From Sulfuricurvum sp. (lineage in GTDB: Bacteria > Campylobacterota > Campylobacteria > Campylobacterales > Sulfurimonadaceae), in contig JAQULP010000002.1 of assembly GCA_028718525.1 (NCBI GenBank), forward strand, positions 88,071 through 152,070: DNA of 64,000 nucleotides. The letters run 5' to 3'. The notes under the pieces are model-generated. The model had not been told where the DNA came from. It saw only the letters and a program-made list of their open reading frames with translations, and made no database searches. Position 1 is the first letter of the stretch. Each line of letters begins with the position of its first letter. Made by a program: the position numbers and the translations under genes. This document shows positions 34,494-42,332 of this stretch, one piece after another.

Positions 34494-34522
34494 ATTTATT
34501 TATGTATGAAAAGGATTGATGG

Positions 34523-35755
34523 ATGGAACTATTTTTAGAAAAAGCAAAAAATGCGAGTCGAATTTTAGCGACTATGGGGGGATCGGAACGTAACCGGATA
34601 TTAGGCGAAATGGCCGAAGCGCTTCGTGCCAATACAATGACGATCATCGAAGCGAATGCGATCGATATGCGATCCGCAGATGAGAGCAACCTGGCATCAT
34701 CCATGAAAGAACGGCTGATGCTCGATGAGAAACGGATCGAATCGATGGCCGTAGCGATTGAGGAGATTGCCGCGTTAAAAGATCCTATCGGCCGGGTCAT
34801 AGAGGGGTGGGTCACCGAAGCGGGACTCAAAATTGAAAAAGTGAGCATCCCCATCGGAGTGATCGGAATCATATACGAGTCCCGTCCAAACGTCACCTCC
34901 GATACGGCGGCACTTTGTTTTAAAAGTTCCAACGGATGTGTCCTCAAAGGGGGAAAAGAGGCGGAAGCATCGAACAACGCCATAGCCCATATTTTGCAAG
35001 GGGTCTTGATCCGTAACGGTCTCCCTAAAGAACTGATTGCCTTGTTGCCGGATTCATCGCGCGAGGGGGTGGCTAAGCTGATAAAGATGGACCGTTACGT
35101 CGATTTGATCGTTCCCCGCGGCGGTGAAGCACTGATCCGATTCGTAAGCCAAAATGCGAGCGTACCGGTCGTTAAACACGATAAAGGGCTCTGTCATACC
35201 TATATCGATAAAGATGCGAATATCGAAAATGCGATTGCCATCGCCCTAAATGCCAAAGTACAACGCCCGGGAGTGTGCAACTCAATGGAAACGCTGTTGG
35301 TTGATGAATCCATTGCTGCGGGTGTCCTTCCTCTGTTGAAAGAGGCTTTTGATCGTGAAGAAACACGGCTCAAAGGGTGTGATTTGACGCGTGAATTCAT
35401 TACGGTCGAACATGCGAGCGAAGAGGATTTCGACACGGAATATTTAGCCAATATCCTCAATATCCGGGTCGTTGACGGAGTGAAAGGGGCAATCACTCAT
35501 ATCGTCCGCTACGGTTCAGGCCACTCGGAAGCGATTATTACCGAAAATATCACTACGGCGGAACATTTTATGGATGCGATCGATGCCGCTGCGGTGTACG
35601 TCAATGCCTCCACCCGTTTTACCGACGGAGGTGCATTCGGTTTCGGAGCGGAAGTGGGAATCAGTACCAATAAACTGCATGCACGCGGGCCGATGGGAGT
35701 CGAGGGGTTGACGACCTACAAATACAAAGTATACGGTAAAGGGCAAATTCGTTGA
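34523..35755 (+). CDS. proA: Gamma-glutamyl phosphate reductase
   Basis: ProA reduces gamma-glutamyl phosphate to glutamate semialdehyde with NADPH in proline synthesis. The 410-residue aldehyde-dehydrogenase-fold protein has the cofactor segment PIGVIGIIYESRPNVT, FKSSNGCVLKGGKEA, catalytic Cys region KVQRPGVCNSMET, and the ending FGFGAEVGISTNKLHARGP. GATGG before the ATG is a fair ribosome site. proB is not adjacent. The following ABC ATPase gene starts inside its stop codon. Confidence 0.96.
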   Translation: MELFLEKAKNASRILATMGGSERNRILGEMAEALRANTMTIIEANAIDMRSADESNLASSMKERLMLDEKRIESMAVAIEEIAALKDPIGRVIEGWVTEAGLKIEKVSIPIGVIGIIYESRPNVTSDTAALCFKSSNGCVLKGGKEAEASNNAIAHILQGVLIRNGLPKELIALLPDSSREGVAKLIKMDRYVDLIVPRGGEALIRFVSQNASVPVVKHDKGLCHTYIDKDANIENAIAIALNAKVQRPGVCNSMETLLVDESIAAGVLPLLKEAFDREETRLKGCDLTREFITVEHASEEDFDTEYLANILNIRVVDGVKGAITHIVRYGSGHSEAIITENITTAEHFMDAIDAAAVYVNASTRFTDGGAFGFGAEVGISTNKLHARGPMGVEGLTTYKYKVYGKGQIR

Positions 35756-36324
35756 ATACCGTTTTAGAGATTAATTCTCTTACGTTTGGATACACAAAAG
35801 AGAAAATTCTGTTTCACGATTTTTCTCTCTCGCTCCAAGAAGGGGAAATCAAAGCGATCGTCGGCCCCAGCGGTGTCGGTAAATCTACCCTGTTCGAACT
35901 TATACTGGGATATCGCCGCCCTTTTTCGGGAACCCTCCGTGCAGAACGCTTTTCTCAGGTCTTTCAAGACCCCTACAGCTCGTTTCACCCTACCTATACG
36001 GTACGTGAACAGATCCAAGAGGTGACGTCGATGGAGGGGTATGAGGCTTTGATAGGGCAGATGGGGTTGGAAGAGACTTTTTTGGATTCCCTCCCCCATA
36101 AGCTCTCGGGCGGTCAGCTTCAGCGATGCTCTATATTGCGGGCCCTGTTGATGAAACCGAAATTGCTCCTTTTGGATGAGCCGACGTCGGCGCTGGATAA
36201 TTTAAACCAGCTCGATATTATGAAACTGATTGTCAATAACCTTGAGGGGATGGGCGTATTGCTCATTACCCATGACGGAGATCTGGCACGGTGGTGTTCC
36301 GATGAGATTATTGTCTTAGGCTAG
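35752..36324 (+). CDS. Orphan ABC transporter ATP-binding protein
   Basis: A 190-residue ABC ATPase with all core motifs: Walker A GPSGVGKSTL, Q-loop VFQDPYSSFHP, signature LSGGQLQRC, Walker B LLLLDEPTSALD and H-loop LLITHDGD. The QDPYSSFHP segment resembles the oligopeptide/nickel (Dpp/Nik) ATPase group, but it is short and lacks the C-terminal domain of those proteins. No permease or binding-protein gene is near. It starts at TTG, whose TTGA overlaps the proA stop, so translation is coupled. Its end overlaps crcB, on the other strand, by nine bases. Confidence 0.85.
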   Translation: MNTVLEINSLTFGYTKEKILFHDFSLSLQEGEIKAIVGPSGVGKSTLFELILGYRRPFSGTLRAERFSQVFQDPYSSFHPTYTVREQIQEVTSMEGYEALIGQMGLEETFLDSLPHKLSGGQLQRCSILRALLMKPKLLLLDEPTSALDNLNQLDIMKLIVNNLEGMGVLLITHDGDLARWCSDEIIVLG

Positions 36325-36708
36325 GGTGCTTCGAAGAAAATAGTATCCTGCTGCGGCCATAGCCACGGAACCGAAAAGGTTGAGGGCCATATTGGCTACA
36401 GCCAGAAGAATATTCCCCCCTCCCAACAGGAAAACCGTCTCCATGGCAAAGGTGGAATAGGTGGTCAGTGCCCCTAAAAATCCGGTGGTCAAAAACGATT
36501 TGAGATGGACGCTTAGAAGGGTTGTATAGCTAAAATAGGCGAATAAAAGACCGATAATGAAACTGCCGATCAGATTGACCCCAAGTGTCCCGAAAGGGAG
36601 CGAATGGGGAAGATGGTGGTTGATCTGACCGTTCAGATAGGCGCGTGTTATGGCCCCTAAAAACCCTCCGCTACCGATAGCGAGGATGGTTTGCCAGCTC
36701 ATCATCAT
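36316..36708 (-). CDS. crcB: Fluoride ion channel CrcB/Fluc
   Basis: CrcB dimers export fluoride. The 130-residue protein has four transmembrane helices and the family motifs GGFLGAITRAYL, GTLGVNLIGSFIIG (the conserved Asn) and GFLGALTTYSTFAMET, including the Phe box residues. Three ATG codons in a row (36708, 36705, 36702) follow an AAAAGG site; the first is shown. The first 38 bases overlap the end of plsC in another frame. No fluoride riboswitch is seen before it, so control is through the operon. Confidence 0.95.
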   Translation of the reverse strand: MMMSWQTILAIGSGGFLGAITRAYLNGQINHHLPHSLPFGTLGVNLIGSFIIGLLFAYFSYTTLLSVHLKSFLTTGFLGALTTYSTFAMETVFLLGGGNILLAVANMALNLFGSVAMAAAGYYFLRSTLA

Positions 36709-37366
36709 AAACCTTTTGCATCAGAGTGTGGGTATCGTTGAGCCATTGCGGATTCTCTTTATCGGCTATGAAGGAATCGAGATACACGGCGGTAATCGTT
36801 CCCGGACGGAAGTCACGGCGTTTATTGCTGAAATGCCATGCGGTTGCGATTAAAACGACCGGCTGGACTTTCAGGGAGTATTTATCGGCAACCATTTTGG
36901 CACCGGCTTTAAACGGCTTCATCTTGCCCGTTTCGGTTCGGGTCCCTTCGGGGAAGATGGTAATGACCCGTCCGTGGTCCAGTCGGTCTTTACACTCTTT
37001 TATCAGTTTGACCAGAGCTGTTTTACTCTCTCTTTCCAAGGCGATATCTTTAGGGAGGCGAACAACAAGACCGAAAAACGGGACGTCAAAAAGTTCTTTT
37101 TTGGCAACCCATGCCAAATCTCTTGTGGTAATGGTCTCCATAATGCCGATATCAATGTCACTTTGATGATTCAGCAAAAACATTTGGGCTTCCGGATCGG
37201 GTTGCCCTTTGACACGGACGGGAGTCAAAACAAGGAGTCGGATAAACCACGCCGAAAATTTGACGGCATAAGGTTTTGGAAGAAGATAGAAGGTGGCGAT
37301 CATAAGCGTCATCCCCGTAAAGATGACGATTACGGCATAAAGCCATTTAATTCGAGCAAAGATCAC
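36671..37366 (-). CDS. plsC: 1-acyl-sn-glycerol-3-phosphate acyltransferase
   Basis: PlsC adds the second acyl chain in phosphatidic acid synthesis at the inner membrane. The 231-residue protein has N-terminal membrane helices, the catalytic HX4D motif in NHQSDIDIG, a substrate block around ELFDVPFFGLVVRLPKDIALER, and FPEGTRTETGKMKPFKAGA. The start overlaps the preceding gene by 20 bases and the end overlaps crcB by 38. Confidence 0.93.
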   Translation of the reverse strand: MIFARIKWLYAVIVIFTGMTLMIATFYLLPKPYAVKFSAWFIRLLVLTPVRVKGQPDPEAQMFLLNHQSDIDIGIMETITTRDLAWVAKKELFDVPFFGLVVRLPKDIALERESKTALVKLIKECKDRLDHGRVITIFPEGTRTETGKMKPFKAGAKMVADKYSLKVQPVVLIATAWHFSNKRRDFRPGTITAVYLDSFIADKENPQWLNDTHTLMQKVYDDELANHPRYR

Positions 37367-38501
37367 GTTTGTTTACCCATCCGACTTTATTATCCGATAG
37401 ATGTACTTTGATAAAATCACCTACCTCTTTTTCGGCTTCCAGATGCTCTTCTTTGAGGGTCATTTCAAAAATCGTTCCGTTTTTAATTGGCAACAAATAG
37501 ATCGGAGCATCTTTTTTTACACAAATATTTTCATTCGGAAGCAAGGCAAAGACGATGTAAAACATCGGTAATGCCGAAGTGTAAAGATACCATTTCTCCC
37601 GTCTCCAATAAAACATCGCCGCAAGGATCAGCACCATAACACTGGCCGCCGCTACTTTCAACCCCGTATGCCCCTCATCGGTAGGAGAGAGATCGCTTTG
37701 CGTTGACACAGTGTCATCATCCACAACGATAGGGATGACGAGAGATTCAAATCGTTGTTTTTTAAGATTAAAAATGGAAAAGTTGAGATTTTGTTCCGTA
37801 TTGGGGATAATCGCATAATAGGTCATTTGTGATTCGCCGACATTAGAGAACTTGGACTCAAACCCCTGTTTAATCGCGTTTGGTATTGAGAAGTCGCTGA
37901 TATTACAGCGTAACGCTTTTACGGTGAAAATAACGACGTTGCTTTCGTTGTTATAGGGAGTGGTTTTGTAATCAATGATCTCAAATTTGTCTGCCAGTAC
38001 ATTGGCATATCCTGCCGGAGGGGTCAGCGCAGAGGCGCTTAAGGTGGTTCCGCTCAATGTTTCGGAACTGCCACCCGTAGAGGTAAGGGTCGCGGTCACG
38101 TCGGGAAAACGGATTGTTGAGGATTGAACCAGAAAATAAAAAGTATCGTAGACTCCGTCTTCTTTGACTTTACGGCGCGGAGTATCGCTAAAAATCCGTA
38201 TCCCCTCTTCATTTTGAAGGGTATATTCGATATTTCCGGAAGCAACATCTACGGGGGTGAGCTTGACGGTCAGCGCGACGATTTCACCGACATAGGGGTG
38301 AGTCGGGAGATTCGTAAATTGTATGGTGAGTCCCGAAGAAGAGGAGACGCCGGCAAAGAGCGAATCGATTTCAGAGGGTTGTTGAGCAGGAGTTTCTACC
38401 GGAGTCTCCGGTGCCGACTCTGCCGTCGGATCCGTTAATACCGAGGGTTCGGCAAGAAGAAACTGTCCGATTAAAAAGAAAAAAAGGACCAGCGTCTTCA
38501 A
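37347..38501 (-). CDS. Secreted/membrane beta-rich protein with C-terminal SH3-like domain (BatD/BatE-like?)
   Basis: Not a recognised gene. The 384-residue product has a signal peptide (1-18, LFFFLIGQFLLA), a Pro/Glu/Thr-rich linker, two beta-rich extracytoplasmic regions (~50-170 and 175-275), a transmembrane helix (~290-308, VAAASVMVLILAAMFYW), a short loop, a second helix (SALPMFYIVFALL) and a C-terminal bacterial SH3-like domain (~325-384, ending VGWVNKRDLC) placed outside the membrane. The beta region recalls BatD and the C-terminus recalls BatE, but this is inference. It overlaps purQ by 4 bases and plsC by 20, inside a housekeeping operon. Confidence 0.6.
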   Translation of the reverse strand: MKTLVLFFFLIGQFLLAEPSVLTDPTAESAPETPVETPAQQPSEIDSLFAGVSSSSGLTIQFTNLPTHPYVGEIVALTVKLTPVDVASGNIEYTLQNEEGIRIFSDTPRRKVKEDGVYDTFYFLVQSSTIRFPDVTATLTSTGGSSETLSGTTLSASALTPPAGYANVLADKFEIIDYKTTPYNNESNVVIFTVKALRCNISDFSIPNAIKQGFESKFSNVGESQMTYYAIIPNTEQNLNFSIFNLKKQRFESLVIPIVVDDDTVSTQSDLSPTDEGHTGLKVAAASVMVLILAAMFYWRREKWYLYTSALPMFYIVFALLPNENICVKKDAPIYLLPIKNGTIFEMTLKEEHLEAEKEVGDFIKVHLSDNKVGWVNKRDLCSN

Positions 38502-39172
38502 GCGTTTATAAACCCTTCGAGCATTGCTCGTCCGTCGTCTGAGCCTAACAGAGCCTCCATCGCACGTTCCGGATGAGGCATGAGGCCGAAAACATTTTTA
38601 GCTTTATTGCAAATTCCTGCTATCGAGTCGACCGATCCGTTGGGGTTGTCGATATTGCCCGAAGCGTCGGTATATTTGAGAAGCACTTGATTATGGGCAT
38701 AAAGCTCTTCTAAGCCACGCGCATCGATGTAAAAATTCCCGTCGTGGTGTGCAATCGGTATATTGACAACTTGATCGACACGGCAGTGACGAAGGAAATC
38801 ATTATCGTTTGAAATGACTTTGAGATGATGATGGCGTGAAATGAAATGGAGCCCCTCATTTCGTTTAAGGGCACCCGGAAGGAGACCGGTTTCCGTAAGG
38901 ACTTGAAATCCGTTACAGATCCCCAGAACTTTTCCACCGTTATCGGCATAGATCTTGAGAGCTTTCATAATCGGAGACATTTTAGCAATCGCACCGCTTC
39001 GGAGATAGTCACCGTAGCTGAACCCTCCTGCCACAACGACAAGGTCCATACCATCAGGGATACTCTCCTCTTTATGCCATAGAATTTGCGTTTCACACCC
39101 TAATGCCGCAAACGCATGCTGAGTGTCATACTCACAATTGGTCCCCGGAAACTGGATTATGCCGACTTTCAT
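38498..39172 (-). CDS. purQ: Phosphoribosylformylglycinamidine synthase subunit PurQ
   Basis: PurQ is the glutaminase subunit that supplies ammonia to PurL in step four of purine synthesis. The 224-residue class I glutamine amidotransferase has VGIIQFPGTNCEYDT at the start, nucleophile elbow LGICNGFQVL with its Cys, and the late His-Glu pair in LMPHPERA. It overlaps purS by four bases. purL is not in the window. Confidence 0.97.
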   Translation of the reverse strand: MKVGIIQFPGTNCEYDTQHAFAALGCETQILWHKEESIPDGMDLVVVAGGFSYGDYLRSGAIAKMSPIMKALKIYADNGGKVLGICNGFQVLTETGLLPGALKRNEGLHFISRHHHLKVISNDNDFLRHCRVDQVVNIPIAHHDGNFYIDARGLEELYAHNQVLLKYTDASGNIDNPNGSVDSIAGICNKAKNVFGLMPHPERAMEALLGSDDGRAMLEGFINA

Positions 39173-39411
39173 GCTTGGATCTCGATTTCGTAATCTTCAA
39201 TAACGGTATTCGCTAAAAGCTCTTCGCACATGTGGGCCACTTTCTCTTTAGCCGCTGTTTCATCGGATTCATCCATCTCAATAATAATTTGTTTCCCGAC
39301 ACGGACATCTTTAACGCTGCCGAATCCATGTCCGCTAAGGGCATGGTGAACCGCTTTCCCCTGAGAGTCGAGAACTCCGTTTTTCAAAAATACGTTTACA
39401 ATTGCTTTCAT
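39169..39411 (-). CDS. purS: Phosphoribosylformylglycinamidine synthase subunit PurS
   Basis: An 80-residue PurS, the small bridging subunit of the PurLQS complex. Family features are VNVFLKNGVLDSQGKAV at the start, followed by ALSGHGFGSVKDVRVGK. It lies between purC and purQ, as in many Campylobacterota. Confidence 0.96.
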   Translation of the reverse strand: MKAIVNVFLKNGVLDSQGKAVHHALSGHGFGSVKDVRVGKQIIIEMDESDETAAKEKVAHMCEELLANTVIEDYEIEIQA

Positions 39412-39435
39412 TTTATTCCTTCTGCTGTTTCGTCA

Positions 39436-40146
39436 TTAATTCAGGATACGTTTAAGTACTTCTTCATAAGCGACTTTGAGTCCGCCAAGCCCTTGGCGAA
39501 AACGGTCTTTATCCATTTTTTCACCGGTTTCTAAATCCCAAAAACGGCAGTTGTCCGGGCTGATTTCATCGGCAAGGATGATTTTCCCCTCGGCGTCTCG
39601 GCCGAATTCAAGTTTGAAATCGACAAGATTGAGCCCTTTTTCATGGAAATAAGGGCGTAGGATATCGTTGATCTGGCGTGCCATGGCACGAAGTTGATCG
39701 AGTTCCGCTTCGTTTTTCACCAATTCAAGGATCAAACAGTGCTGATCATTAAGCTTCGGGTCGCCGAGGGCATCGTTTTTATAGTCAAATTCAACCAAGG
39801 TAAATGGAAGAACTTTCCCGTCAGGAATCCCGAGGTTTTTACTGAGACTTCCGGTTGCGATATTGCGGACAATAACTTCAATCAGGATGATATCCACTTT
39901 TTTGCACAGCATGTGGTTATCGTCGAGCATATCAACGAAATGGGACTCGATACCTCGGGCTGAGAGCATTTTAAACAATTCCGTAGAAATTTTGTTATTC
40001 AACGCCCCTTTACCCGCTTCATTATCTTTTTTCGCGCCGTTGAAAGCGGTCAGATCATCTTTAAACTCAGCAATAACTAAATTGGCATCGTCGGTGCTAA
40101 AAAGCCGTTTAGCTTTTCCTTCGTAGATGAGATCGCGTTTTTCCAT
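39436..40146 (-). CDS. purC: Phosphoribosylaminoimidazole-succinocarboxamide synthase
   Basis: PurC (SAICAR synthetase) joins aspartate to CAIR in purine synthesis. The 236-residue protein has YEGKAKRLF at the start, [13 protein letters not shown], the substrate-binding VRNIATGSL and the catalytic block [15 protein letters not shown]. It begins two bases before the ctpA stop region, implying co-transcription with ctpA. Confidence 0.97.
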   Translation of the reverse strand: MEKRDLIYEGKAKRLFSTDDANLVIAEFKDDLTAFNGAKKDNEAGKGALNNKISTELFKMLSARGIESHFVDMLDDNHMLCKKVDIILIEVIVRNIATGSLSKNLGIPDGKVLPFTLVEFDYKNDALGDPKLNDQHCLILELVKNEAELDQLRAMARQINDILRPYFHEKGLNLVDFKLEFGRDAEGKIILADEISPDNCRFWDLETGEKMDKDRFRQGLGGLKVAYEEVLKRILN

Positions 40147-40148
40147 GG

Positions 40149-41471
40149 TTACTTTCCTTTTACTATGATGAGTGCTTTGATGATGTCGACACCTTCTTTG
40201 AGCTGAATATCTTTATTCAGCTGTTCAGGGGTGATTACGGTTTTGTTGCTGGCATTGACTTCGGTTACATCGAGCATCCCGTCTTCCTTTTCAATTTCGG
40301 ACTGCAGATGTTTTTTGAGATCGGCTTCTTTGATATTGAATGCTTTATCGTGATTTTTGACTTCTCCCGAGACGACTTCAATGTCGGGCACGACACCTAC
40401 GGCTTGGATAGTTCTGCCGCTTGGGAGATAGTAGCGGGCAACGGTCAGTTTAATCGCTTCGTTCTCACTGATCGGCATGACAACTTGAACGGAACCTTTA
40501 CCGAAGGTTTTTTCTCCGACGACAACTCCGCGTTTCAAATCCTGGAGCGCTCCGCTGACAATTTCCGAGGCACTGGCAGAGCCTTCATTGACAAGAACGA
40601 CTAACGGCAGATCGGTAATCGTAGCACTTTTGGTAGCGCTGTAGGTAACATCATCGGCTTTGTTGCGCCCTTTTTGGGAGACGATCACCCCTTCATTGAC
40701 AAAGAGATCGGTTAATTCAACGGCCTGATCCAATAATCCGCCGGGATTATTGCGAAGATCGAGAATGATTCCTTTGCTCTTATCGCTGTTTTTCTTGATC
40801 GCTTTTTTGACATCCGAAGCCACTTTCTTGTCAAAACTGGTGACACGTACATAGAGGACGTCATTTCCGATTTTGCGGGTATAAACCGATTCTACGGTAA
40901 TAATGTCACGAATGATATGAAATTTGATCGGATCAGCAGACCCTTTGCGTACGACGGTAAGATCAATGGGAGTTTTCGGCGTACCGCGCATTAGAGAAAC
41001 GGCATCGTCAATCGTCATGCTCAAAGTGGATTGATCGTTGATTTTTAAAATGATATCTCCCGATTTCATCCCTGCTTTATCTGCGGGGGTCCCTTCGATA
41101 GGGGAAATAACGGTGAGGGCATTGTCACGCATACCGACCGTGATTCCCAATCCGCCGAATTCGCCGTCGGTCTGGGTTTTTAGGTTGTCATACGTTTTTT
41201 TATCCATGTAGGTGGAGTGGGCATCAAGATTGGAGAGAAGCCCCTGTAACGATTTGTCAATGAGCTGATCAATGGTGAGGCCGTCTACATTGTATTGTTC
41301 GACGATCCCGAGAACTTTGGTGAATTTGGCCAATGACTGGAGACGTGAGGCTTCAATAGAGGTTTCGGCGGGTACACTGGTACTGTTTTTGGCCAATAAG
41401 GATGTAGATAGGGCAACGCTTATTGTGACGGCACTGATAAAACCGACAACCATCATTTTTGTGTTTTTCAT
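40149..41471 (-). CDS. ctpA: C-terminal processing peptidase CtpA (S41)
   Basis: A periplasmic serine protease. With the ATG at 41471 the 440-residue protein has a signal peptide ([20 protein letters not shown]), a helical region, a PDZ domain (~80-165, [11 protein letters not shown]) and the S41 catalytic core with Ser in [13 protein letters not shown] and Lys in [11 protein letters not shown]. The frame reaches six codons further to a GTG, but that GTGAGG is more likely the ribosome site of the ATG. It may act in cell-wall or membrane protein turnover. It heads the run ctpA-purC-purS-purQ and beyond. Confidence 0.94.
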   Translation of the reverse strand: MKNTKMMVVGFISAVTISVALSTSLLAKNSTSVPAETSIEASRLQSLAKFTKVLGIVEQYNVDGLTIDQLIDKSLQGLLSNLDAHSTYMDKKTYDNLKTQTDGEFGGLGITVGMRDNALTVISPIEGTPADKAGMKSGDIILKINDQSTLSMTIDDAVSLMRGTPKTPIDLTVVRKGSADPIKFHIIRDIITVESVYTRKIGNDVLYVRVTSFDKKVASDVKKAIKKNSDKSKGIILDLRNNPGGLLDQAVELTDLFVNEGVIVSQKGRNKADDVTYSATKSATITDLPLVVLVNEGSASASEIVSGALQDLKRGVVVGEKTFGKGSVQVVMPISENEAIKLTVARYYLPSGRTIQAVGVVPDIEVVSGEVKNHDKAFNIKEADLKKHLQSEIEKEDGMLDVTEVNASNKTVITPEQLNKDIQLKEGVDIIKALIIVKGK

Positions 41472-41546
41472 ACGTTTTTCGAACCTCACGCGGAGCCGTT
41501 AATAAGATAGGGAATTATAGTGAAAACTCCATTAAATAACAATGGA

Positions 41547-41750
41547 TTAGATGACGTCGATGACAACATCGCCGATTGTGATTTTTTCCCCTTTGGTGAT
41601 TTTGGCACGTTTGCGGGTTTCTATCTTGCCGTTACGAAATACGTGGTTGTTCTCGATGAGCATTTTGGCTTGTCCGCCGGTATCGACAAGATCCAGGAGT
41701 TTAATGAGTTTATGCAATTCAATATAGGGTTCGGTAAGGGTATAAGTCAT
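41547..41750 (-). CDS. RNA-binding S4 domain protein (YbcJ-like)
   Basis: A 67-residue protein that is essentially one S4 RNA-binding domain: YIELHKLIKLLDLVDTGGQAKMLI, then NHVFRNGKIETRKRAKI and GDVVIDVI. YbcJ-type proteins bind RNA with unknown role. Co-oriented with the RRM protein gene upstream, separated by 90 bases. Confidence 0.9.
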   Translation of the reverse strand: MTYTLTEPYIELHKLIKLLDLVDTGGQAKMLIENNHVFRNGKIETRKRAKITKGEKITIGDVVIDVI

Positions 41751-41810
41751 CGGGCATCTTTAGAATATAAATATAATTGTAAGTAGAAATTGGGAGAAAA
41801 CGAGATAGCA

Positions 41811-41828
41811 TGAAAGCCCTTGCGGGCC
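41811..41828 (-). terminator. Possible terminator of the RRM gene
   Basis: On the minus strand GCCC-GCAA-GGGC is followed by TTTCATGC, 12 bases after the RRM gene stop. Short stem and weak T-run. Confidence 0.4.
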
Positions 41829-41840
41829 TCATGGGTATGA

Positions 41841-42113
41841 TTACCAGCGGTCGCGCGGAGGGCGTGGAGCACGTGGACGAGCTTCGTTAACACGAAGTGT
41901 ACGTCCGCCGAAATCGTTACCTTCAAGAGCTGTGATCGCTTTGTCAGCTTCGTCTTTGTTCGCCATTTCAACGAAACCGAAACCGCGGAAACGGCCTGTC
42001 TCTTTATCGTTTACGAATTTAACTGAACTAACTTCACCATATTGTCCGAAAAGATCTTTAAGATCGTTTTCGTCTTTGCCGTAGGGAATATTCCCGACAT
42101 AAATTTGTGTCAC
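41841..42113 (-). CDS. RRM-type RNA-binding protein
   Basis: A 90-residue RNA-recognition-motif protein with RNP-2 IYVGNIPYG and RNP-1 RGFGFVEM, and a short basic Pro/Arg tail. Single-RRM proteins of this form are common in Campylobacterota and cyanobacteria and are thought to be RNA chaperones; targets are unknown. The CGGAGT ribosome site precedes the ATG, and a likely TATAGT box lies ~36 bases upstream. Confidence 0.95.
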   Translation of the reverse strand: MTQIYVGNIPYGKDENDLKDLFGQYGEVSSVKFVNDKETGRFRGFGFVEMANKDEADKAITALEGNDFGGRTLRVNEARPRAPRPPRDRW

Positions 42114-42182
42114 ATTGTACTCCGTGAAAAAATCGAACTATAACCAGCATAATCCTTGACACATTTTAACCATTACAATCTT

Positions 42183-42302
42183 ATGAGAATGTTAAAAATA
42201 ATTGTATTTTTGTTATTAGTCTTACAGGCATGTAAAAACTTTACAATGCATGAACACGATATCTTTGCAAGGAGTGTGCGGTCGCTTCGGCCATCCCCAT
42301 AG
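42183..42302 (+). CDS. Candidate very small lipoprotein
   Basis: A 39-codon frame from ATG 42183 (a second ATG at 42189 gives 37) encodes a hydrophobic start (LKIIVFLLLVLQAC) that ends in a lipobox-like LQAC, then a short basic tail ending in SLRPSP. A lipid-modified Cys is predicted. It starts on the opposite strand between the RRM and PAS-GGDEF-EAL genes. No good ribosome site is seen, so the gene may be spurious; the lipobox is the main support. Confidence 0.4.
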   Translation: MRMLKIIVFLLLVLQACKNFTMHEHDIFARSVRSLRPSP

Positions 42303-42332
42303 AACAGGGGAGACGGGGTCAAAAACGGATAT

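Noticed and set aside
36709..37366. A fluoride riboswitch for crcB
   Set aside because: crcB overlaps plsC, so there is no leader for one; the operon promoter lies far upstream.
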